Of a stretch of 23,831 bases of DNA, positions 1 through 10,400 are shown piece by piece. Under the pieces are notes generated by a model. It had not been told where the DNA came from. It worked only from the letters and a program-made list of their open reading frames with translations, and made no database searches. Origin of the DNA: Apostichopus parvimensis (Eukaryota; Echinodermata; Holothuroidea; Aspidochirotida; Stichopodidae). Location of the stretch: positions 54,447 to 78,277 of the forward strand of contig KN884848.1 in NCBI GenBank assembly GCA_000934455.1. The letters are read 5' to 3'. Each line of letters begins with the position of its first letter. Positions within the stretch are counted from its first letter, which is position 1. A program made the position numbers and the translations under genes.

Positions 1-1120
1 GGAAAAGAGACAAAGAAATTTGATCACTGTTATCTGAGTCTGTGTGCCAATGTTAATCTTCTTTTTATAAACACTTATAAAATCTAGTAGAAAACAAACA
101 AAGTTTTATGCATCTAGACACAATGTAACAGTTTGTTACAATTTGTTGTAATTTGTATCAACGCATTGGGGCCCACAGATTTGAAAATCATTTTATTAAT
201 TTTGTGACGCTGAATAATAAAAGTATCTTTGTTTGATAGAAAGGTATAAATCAAGAAATCAACTTAAAAGTTTATGAATAGATACTAAGTAAGGAACGGT
301 CATTAAAAAGGAATATAATTCTTTTGATAAGGGTTTTAAGGAGTCACTGGCACAGACTATCATAGCTGGTATAGGCTCATTCAAAAGCAAATATTGACGT
401 CACAATGTCTCTGTTAACCCAGCGGGTGGTTTCATATATGATAATGAAGAATATAAAAGGTCAACACAGGTCATTTTATAATGCAATATTGTTTATCTGG
501 GAAAGGCATGGTCGCAATAGTGGTATTAGATTCCGTAATGTAAAAGTATATCTGAACTCAATAGCGATGTTGCACAAACATTTAAAGAACATTGATAAAA
601 TAGTTTGAAGTTGCTTGATCGTTTAGGCTCGAACGTTGTAGACATGGCGTATTATCTGATGCAGCACGATTTGCAAATTCCTTAGAAAGCTTTCTATAAA
701 ACACGATAAAGAAAATTTAAAAGAGAAACAAAAACGGCTGATTTTGCGTATCAAATGCGAAACTTCCTGAATAACAGAGAACAATGTGCATACTACATAC
801 AAGTAATTAGTTTCGAAAAAGAAAAAGAGAGATAACAGTGATTAATATAAAGTTCATTGCGCCAAGGTGACATTATCATTAGAACGTGTACGAGAATACA
901 CGTCACGAATGTGGAAAGCAGCAGTGTGAAAGCCCAGGAATATTGGATGGTAAGATTAATAAGATTAGTTGAATAGAGGAACTAAAACATACCGTGCACG
1001 GAACCTGTTTTCATGTAACCTCCCATTTAGAATTGTTTGTCTTTGCATTTATCGATTCAACGAATTAAGTTGATGAATAACTGTTCTGTTTCAAATACAT
1101 AGAAAAGGGAAACTTTAAGA
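1..1120. other. Upstream flank of receptor gene, no coding feature supported
   Basis: AT-rich sequence upstream of the receptor start codon. I see no exon with Ig, kinase or other recognisable coding pattern on either strand, and no clear TATA box close to the start. The promoter and 5' UTR of the receptor gene must lie here or in part here, but I cannot place the transcription start. Confidence 0.5.
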
Positions 1121-1460
1121 ATGGAAGTAACGTTAAGAGTTCCAGCACTTTTGAAATTCATTTTAATTATTTTACCGCCGTCTTCGATAGCCATCTTGAT
1201 TGTTAAAAACATCGGCAGTTTTGTGACGTTTGATTGTCAGAGATTGAATTCGTCTTTGACACAATGGAGGCACGGTGATACGGTGCTGACTTATAATGGA
1301 CTTATAACAGAAGCGAGTAACTTTAAACAGACGAATTTATCAGTACTGACGAACAATTCACTTTGGATTAAAGAAGTATCTGTCAACCACGAAGGAAATT
1401 ATGATTGTTCATATAGTAACAACAAGTCAATAGTAATAAACTACACTTTGAAAATTAAAG
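1121..1460 (+). CDS. Receptor exon 1: signal peptide and Ig domain 1
   Basis: Starts at the first ATG of the frame. A hydrophobic stretch (LLKFILIILPP) gives the signal peptide. The Ig core is Cys39, Trp49 (TQW) and Cys96 in EGNYDC. Several N-glycosylation sequons are present (NSS, NLS, NNS, NKS, NYT). Ends after LKIK plus one base (phase 1) at donor GTTTGT. Confidence 0.88.
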
Positions 1461-4400
1461 GTTTGTGTTTAAGTTATTTTTTCACATTTTTAGGCAAATG
1501 CAATATATAAATAGAATGTAACGACATGACTAGCACTTAACATTATCAGATGATTAGCCTATATCGATAACGATGTATATGGTTATGTAATAAATTTAAA
1601 ATGCAATTATAATAATGTAACTGATACTGTTACAGTACTGTTAAACAAACCTAACCGTTCTTGTTACTTTATAGACACTAAAGAGAATTTTTGAATGAAA
1701 AACATGTCAGTGTAATGTTGTCCTATACCGTAATATAAAGAGTTATCTTCTGCACTAATGCAATGGGTAATTTACCGGTTTGGATGCCCTTTAGTTATAA
1801 ATGGAACCAAGAACAAATGAGTTCTTGTTTGAAAATTATGAAGCTACTAACAATATGTCTTCTGCCAGTGTCGCCCTAGATATAGTATTGAATATCGCAT
1901 TTAAACAGATCCCATTAATTAGCGAGATTTCAAAGACTAGGTTTTTAATACAAGATATCATAATCATCAAAGTAATTCTATTTGCAGACTAATATAACGT
2001 CACTGACGTTGTGAACAACTTCTTTTTCAATTATGTAATCAGTAAATTCCTTCGCGGAAGAACTAATGGAAAATTGATGGGAAAACTACACTCATAGAAT
2101 CACGATCTGACCTTACTCACACTCAATCTAGTGGCTACAGAAACACTTAAAAATAAAATATAACAGCTTCAATTCTCTTATAGCACTAACATAATTGCCA
2201 GCCGGGTGCATCAGTTGGTCAGTGAAATGTGACGGAAATTTGAAATAAAAAGCCATGAACTGGTTTCATTTCAATTCAAGTAATATTATTTTATTAAGAT
2301 GTGTTTTCCGAAATATTAAGTTAAAGTACTTCAAAGTTGCTTCGCACATCTTTAAAAAATGTATGGTTCATTCGAACATGGTTAACGTGACGATTCTGCT
2401 GTTGTTGTCAGTACATGGTATTGTGACTGTATAATCATTTATCATTTGCATTCATAAAGTTAACATTTATTCGTAGCAGAATGCAAGTATATGCTTTGGA
2501 AATAATTCCGGAAATCAATGATTTATTAATACCTATAATATGTTAAATTAATTCATCTCCATTGTTTTGTCAATAGTGACTCCAGAGGTTTTCATGACAA
2601 TAAATGGATCCAAATATTTTTCCAATGAAGATCAAAACGGCTCACGCCAGCCCAATGAGATATTTGTTAATGCCAAGGAGACCATTACTGCATATTGCTA
2701 CGCCATAGGAGCAAGAACACCGGTAGAGCTGAAATGGACTCTGAACAATCAAACAATTAATTCATCAATCAATTCATTCCACTCAACACGAGGAGGTGTA
2801 AACAGATTAGTGAACCAAACAACGATGCTCAGTACATTGTTAGAGTCTGACCAAGGAACGATAACATGTACTAGTATTGATCGAAGTATTGTAGGTCACA
2901 CACAGGTGGTTAATGTTACAGTCGATTACAAAACATACGGTAAGGACTCATCCAATCATTAAAGTAAACCTAAACCTGATTACTACATATTTGTTAATAT
3001 TGTAATAACAATATGTGAGCGAAAGTGGTTATAACGATTGAGTGAAATCATTTACAAGGTAAATACATTTAAAGCCGTTCATAAACAGTAATTCCAAAAT
3101 TTAAAAGTACTATGTATACTAATTGTTTCTCATCTGTATATTTGTATTTAAGATATTCCAGTAAACATTATATGTTATATATTGGTATAATTATGGCATC
3201 CATTCTTTCCAAACCACGTGAACCGTTGAATGTTTCTTGTTAAATAGTCGTGATGAATGTCAGTAACATAATATATTCAAAATGTTTCCAATGCTAATTC
3301 TGGGTAATGTTAATAATGACGGTGAAAACCCAATAAAAACCGAAGAATCACAAGTTACAACGCATCTTAGTATGAATAACTATTACAATGAAATATGAAA
3401 TTCATATTTTCTGAACCAATGGTCTATCGACAGTGTTGTGTCGAAAATTTGCCAAGAAATGTCCAGCAAAAGTTACTTTATGGAAGAGTGATATCCAAAT
3501 TAATCGTGTGTTTTTTGTGATTTAACATTTCGCTAGATTTGTTTTTTATTTACTCGACTTTTTAATAATTTAGCTTGTCCTGAGGTGACATTGTGGATCA
3601 ACGGAGAAAATATGAAAACTGCGACTGATGTTGATAGCAAGATTGAATCATATGCTATCTGCAATGTAACGAAACCAGCAATAGACACTGAACTTTATTG
3701 GGAAGTAAACGATGAAGAAATCAATATCAAGAGTACAATTCCTGTAAATGGAAGTGGGAGAGAAATACAGATGAACTTTTTACCTCGACGTGACAGTGGA
3801 AGTATCCAATGCATAGCAAATAAATCGCCGTACTGTTCAGTACAGCAGAATAGAACCATTAGAGTAAGAGGTAAAACGTCATTATTATCCATCAATTTCA
3901 ACAAACTGCATAAACATTGATATTAATATTTTGCTAAATATGGCCTTCAATCGAATATCATGTCATGGAGCAAATAGCCCACCTCATCCTCTATTCAGTC
4001 TTTTGCAATTTACCCCAAAAATACCCCAAAATACCCCAAATGATACAAGGTGCATTTTGCAGGACGTTTGTAAAATTCTGTTTGTGTCCCATTACAATAG
4101 AAAGTACTTTTTTTTCATTTTTTCCCATTTTTTTAAGGTATCATTGAATTAAATATTTGACAAATCGCTACAAGGAACATGAAAATGGTTTTGAATACCA
4201 AATTCAGGTGTCTTTGTTAGACTGAGAATTATATCCTACTATGTGTTATTCATTATCATTCATATTCTTAGGTGTTCGTTCAGACGTAATAAACACAACA
4301 GGATATGAAGAGATTACAGAAGAAGTAAAGTCAACCACGTGGACACCATTAATTTACATACTACCGTTTGTTGCCATAGTAATAAGCCTCCCTCTTTGGC

Positions 4401-7400
4401 TGTTTCTTCGGAAGAAGTATTCTAGTAAGTTTAAGGTTTACCTTTTTACCAAATATGCAGCGGAATCTCTTGTCAAAAACCTGTTTGAAGACATTTTATT
4501 AAGCTGGGTTCAATAACAATTAATCTATAACATATAAATATATTTATTTTCATGGTTTTGTCTTGGAGATAAAGTGGTCTGCCATATACATAAAGAACAT
4601 TGAAATTCAATGTCACCTGACATCATTAGCATTATTTCAATAATAATAATTATTATTATTTTTTAAATTATTGTTCGCTGTGATAAAAATCCTTTTCGAT
4701 ATATGCCTTCCTGTATAACGATATAATCGTCTTGTTTTATGTTCCAATCAATTTATAAAATCAAAAGAATGTAATGGACAAAGCAGAAATACGATTAATC
4801 TCACGCTGTTGTTCTGTCCTTTGTCTACCTCGACATTGCAAATTTCAACTTCGTCTGGTTTAACTCCATAGCTCCTAGTAACGTGACTCGTACAAGGTAA
4901 GTTCAAATTATCAGTTACTGCTTCAGCAATGTCTCAGTTAGTAGAACATGCAAATCAAGCGTCATTCTTCCTTACTATAAGCCATCTAATGTTCACACTT
5001 AACATGACTTAAGACTTTAAATGTACATGCCATCATTTAGTTGACATTTTCAGACTCAACAGACTTTAATATTTTACAGATTGGTGTTGGGTCTCCGTTA
5101 AAATTCAATAAATTATAAATACATATTGAGATTTTTATAGAACAGATGCTTGGTTTTCAGGCGTCTGCTTTGAAATATCGATTAAGATATGCCGTCAGAT
5201 TAGTATAAAAGTAACATTTTTACTGAGTTTTTTTTTGAGCGTATTGGTATCGTCTTCACTAAGAAATATATTTGCATAATTGTTAAGATCCTAGAACATC
5301 GAGAAAAAAAAGGATGTTGTCCCACAAAATGCTAATATTTCATCACATAAAATCGCTAATTTTTTACTTCTTGTGGTTGACGGGAGAACGTGAAAGATAA
5401 CGGGTTTAGGTATCGTCTCAACAATCAAACGGCCATGGGGCAGCACCTCCAATGCCGAGATATGCTCCTACATATACTGAAATGAACTAATTATGAGTAT
5501 TAAATCCTTTGCTTTAGAAAAGCATTGATATCGCACAGTTCATATCCTTGTTATCATGTTGTAGATATGACAGAAATAATGAAGGCCTATACTCTTTAGA
5601 TTGAATAATAAAAACGAAAACGAAAATGTAAGTATATGTTTATTGATATTTAGCTTGCCAGATTCATCGGTCACTATACCCTTGCCCTCGGTTCCTCGAG
5701 AGGTTCTACCCACCAATACTACAAGAACCGAAGGAATTGATATGGGTAAGTAAGTTATTTGCTAAGGCATAGCTCTAATAGATAATTCCACAACCAGTGA
5801 ATATTTCCCAAATATATTTACCTTTTCACAAATTCATGAGTTTAAACTCAGATTTAACCAATTAAAACAATTACATGAATGAGAATGAAATAGCGCATGC
5901 CTTCATAATAAAACATATATTTAATACAAGTGAACCAAGAGATTTTCATACATTCAAATATACGTTTTAGTAATCATTACATTTACGTGAGCTGTATTTA
6001 CCAACAAAGTGTCACTTGGTAGGACAAATATAATCAACTTAAGTTTCCGTCTTTTTTGGGCAACTCTTCATGACAATTTGCCACGACCTCAGACGCGTTT
6101 GAAATCCTTCGTCTTTCGGTTTGAAACTTTGACACAGCAAAGTTGACCTTGATATTGAAAAGAAAATTCTTAATGATAAACTGACTTTCTATCGTTTAAA
6201 TATTTAGTACATCATCGTAAAGACAGAGTCACAATTATTTCCAATGAGGACGATGCATTGGTAGTGCGGTGTTGTGACGTACAGCTAACATGTCAACTAC
6301 CAGGTGAAGGTACCATTAAATACTATCTCGCTACTACGACAGCTATAAATGGCAACGGAAGCAAAATCATCGCGAAGACTGTCTCCGGTTAGGACATTGG
6401 GAAAGATAATCTTAAGTATTATATACAGTTTACAAACTTTTCATTGCTTTCTTAGCGTATCGTCATAATTTCGTACATGCAGCACGCCATTATGTTACGC
6501 ACTTACAACATAACAACGTTTTTGGAACGTTATGTAACGTATCATATGTTACCCTTTATGCTTCATAAAGGAATGGAACGTTGTATAATACTCGCTAGTC
6601 TCCGCAAGTCGACATCATTTTTTTTTATTTATAGCAGTTAACGAAGTTGTATAAATGTATTCCTTTTTAAGGTTAAGTGTTGATTCATGTTGAATGATTG
6701 TAGAGGCGGTTAAATAGAAAGCCGATTGATATTGAGGTATATCTCTCTTGGCGATTTTCAAACACAATAAATATGTTTCAAGGGAGGAATGACTCTGACA
6801 TTTTATATTTTGTGATACAATTAGGGATATTTATCCCCCTTATCGCCCACTATGCCAATGCCTCTAAATCGTTGTTCAATGCGACCATATTGTAAAACTT
6901 TTGTGAAATCATGATTGAATACTGGCAACCAAAACGAAAGCAGTTTCTTTTAACATACTGCACCCTTTCGTTAATTATAAAGATGACGCAAGAATGAAAG
7001 ATATGTTAAACTTTCGTGCCTTGGCAAAGAACGTGATGACGTTACGCAAGCACGAGAATATAGCTGAAATACTCGGAGTCGCTCTAGAGGACGGTGAGTA
7101 CATGATATGATCAGGGGGGTAGGATGCTTCCAAAAAGTGTGGGGGGCACAACATCAGAGGGGCACTTTCTAATTCCACAACCACCACTATTTATGCTATA
7201 AACCGATACACACCGTGACACCGGCCATATCACTTACATATATATATAATGTGTTAGTATGCTATCAATACTACTTGTTTATTGAGATTGTTTATTCTTA
7301 ACAGTGCTACAAAAAGATATGGGATGCTATTTTAAAAATAACATGTACTGACTAAAAATAAATAATTAAAATTAAATATTAAATATTAAAATTAAAAAAG

Positions 7401-10400
7401 GCTTAAGATATCCAAAAGACAGTTCTTTATCAAAGGGGCACATTTTATTTGCCAGTAGGGTACATTTGCTATTTTGGATAAAGGGCACGTGCCCCCAGTG
7501 CCCCCCCCCCCCCACCACCGGCCCCTACCCTTGGATATGATTCATTTCAATCCTATATATGCGACAGATATCAAATAAAGTTTAAGCATTCTTTTGTGTT
7601 ATCACAATTCGAGTAATTATGACTTTTTCAATGTTGATTTATAGAAATAATACCACATTAATGCAAAACGTTCTCTATTTGCCAGACTGTTTGTACTTGT
7701 AATATGCATAAACAAGTTTGAAATTGATGCCCACAAAATAGGATTTTTTGAGCTACTGCTGCATCGAATAATATGTTACTCTCATTTTTCCAAAGCAGCA
7801 TATATGACGGCAATCTTGGATTGGTTAAAGTTAATCTGGAAACTATTTCCGTATATGTGTATTAGACTACTTGAAGTTTTGGGTAACAAATGAAGTATGT
7901 TGTTTCTATAGTTGATGCTCTACTAGTCCAAGTATTCCCGTAACTAAAAAAAGTAACTCTAGTCTTACTCACTTATTGGTCACGAATTTAAATATCTTAG
8001 CGCTTAACAAAAATTACATAAAGTATATATTAACGTTACGAATGTCTCTAGAGACTGAAGCATCAAAGATGTATGTCGGCCATAATGTTTTCAAACGTTT
8101 TTTTTTTAAAGTACCGCACTTCATCTATCAAGAACATATCGAATGTGGAACACTCAAGGATTTTCTCCTGCGAAATTATCAGCACTTCAGTGACTCCTCT
8201 AATGTCGCGACTGCACAACTGGCAGAGCATGAGAAGACGCTACAATTGACCGTTTATGCAGTAGACGTATGTAATGGAATGTTCTTCTTGGCAAGTCAAA
8301 ATGTAAGAGTTGGACTATGTATGGACTATTCTTCCTAATAGCTCGATGTTACAACCAATATTTACCATTTGACAAGCAATTGGGTTCTAGCCTAAAGAAA
8401 GGAAAGCACTTTGTAAAGGCGCGACTGTTAACTCTCTTTGTTTTTTATATATAAATAAACTCAGCCTAAACACTCTGGATTTTGTTTCGCGTTAAGACTG
8501 AATACAAAGATACCTTCAATTTTGAGAACAACTTTGGGAACGATTTCAATTGAGCATTGAGCTACTCTACATCATCCTTTCTAACATGAACGATTGATAG
8601 TTATGTCAATAATTTAGTGATAAATCTACAAATAAATCTATGTAGATGATAGTTGATAATCAGAAGACTGTCCATTCCCCTGTCAATATAGCCGTGGCAT
8701 ACGAAAACTGTACAAGACATTGGTTATCGTTATAGAATAACTTACGTTACTTCTATTACCAACAAACTGTAAAATGCCTTGGGGATGCCTTTTTGAAGTA
8801 GTTGTTGTGTGGTTAATTAGTACACAAAGAATCTTATAATAATCGAATAAATTTATGCCTCTTGCTTTCATTTCAATAGATAAACATTAATCAACAAAAG
8901 TCATTTAGTAACAGATCTCAATTTGTGATTTTGTTTTCGTTGCAGTTTCTTCATCCTGGACTTGCTGCAAGAAAAGTTCTACTTTCTTCAAGTGGGAAAT
9001 GCAAACTTTATGATTTTTGGCCTGTAGATTTAGCACAGGAGAGGGTGGACAGCATTCTCGAATCGGTAAAGACGGTTTATGTTATTATTGAAGTTAGTAT
9101 TAAGAGAATCAGTGTAACAAATCGTGCTGAAATGTAGGAAAAACGATTAGACACTCGGGTTCTAATTGTGATTTACATCGGATTTTTGTAAGTTGAAACT
9201 TTGGCAAACGGTGTCTTTCAAAAAATATGATTCATTTTCTAATTTCATGTTTTATGTTTATTCACGGATAAATATTTCATATTTGATATGGTACATTTGA
9301 CATGTGGTGTTTGAAGTCACATATAATATTCATAATATATTCAAGCAAAGTTATAGTAGTTCTAGAAAAAATACGTATTTGTTACATGATAATATAACGT
9401 GCTAATGCACGTATGCAGTTTCATACATGATGATTATATGTACACTGTATCGCACAATGGCACAAGGTGACACGTAGCTTGTAATAATTGACTGCGAAAC
9501 CAAAAGCATCATAAACAAAAGCAAGTGCATGCTGGATTTTAGTAATTGTAAACGCTTGTGAAGTTCAGAGCTTAAAGCAACTAAGTAGAATACTATGTAA
9601 GAAATATCTTGAATATAATGAGCACATGTTATTACTCTTGAGTTGGATTTGTTTTTAATACATAAGCCTTCTGTGTCAGACCATTAGGTCTCTCTCATCT
9701 CAACAACACAGACTGTCTGTTTTGCAAAAGGTGGCACGCATAAAACGGTAACAGGGATTCGGTTTTTCTTATTCTCTCCCTATAACCAGAAATTTCCTCC
9801 TCTGGCGTGGCTGGCACCAGAAACTGTCTTCTTGGGTCACTATCAGGAAAAATCAGATGTGTGGAACTTTGGAGTTGTTGTCTGGGAGATTTACTCAATC
9901 GGTATGGTTAGGCCTTATAAAAGGAAGGGTTTGTTTTGAAGAAGGTGGTTGAGGGGGGGGGGGACTGCAGTTGGATGTGTATTCATTGGATAAGATACTG
10001 TTGGAAAAGTTGGGAAAATACCACAGGAGCTCGGTGGCATAATTATCCTTATATCTTGGGCATGACTAGGCTATTGACTCCACTGTATATTTATGGGCGT
10101 TGAAAATAATGCTTAACAAAATATCCATACCATTCAACTCCTACAACAGGCTAAATATTTCCCAACTTTCTTAAACGCAGTAGACTTTCTTTCATAAATT
10201 GCTCTATAGTATATAATAGATTACACACTCTTTTTGGAAGGAATTACAGTTTAAGCCCTATCTACTTCTTTAACTATGTGTAACTGTCTATCAGGAATTC
10301 TATACTTTTCTTTTTCCTGTTTAATGGTAAGGTGACACCCCTTTTGGAGGTTTGACTTGTCCAGAGATTGAAAAGAAACTGAGAGCCAAAGACAACCTTG

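Noticed and set aside
405-608. 67-codon ORF upstream of the receptor
   Set aside because: No domain pattern, low-complexity AT-rich codons, no splice context; chance ORF.
1801-1992. 63-codon ORF in intron 1
   Set aside because: Lies between two Ig exons that join in phase without it; no recognisable domain.
3931-4152. Two overlapping ORFs in intron 3
   Set aside because: Both arise from the ATACCCCAAA repeat and T-runs.
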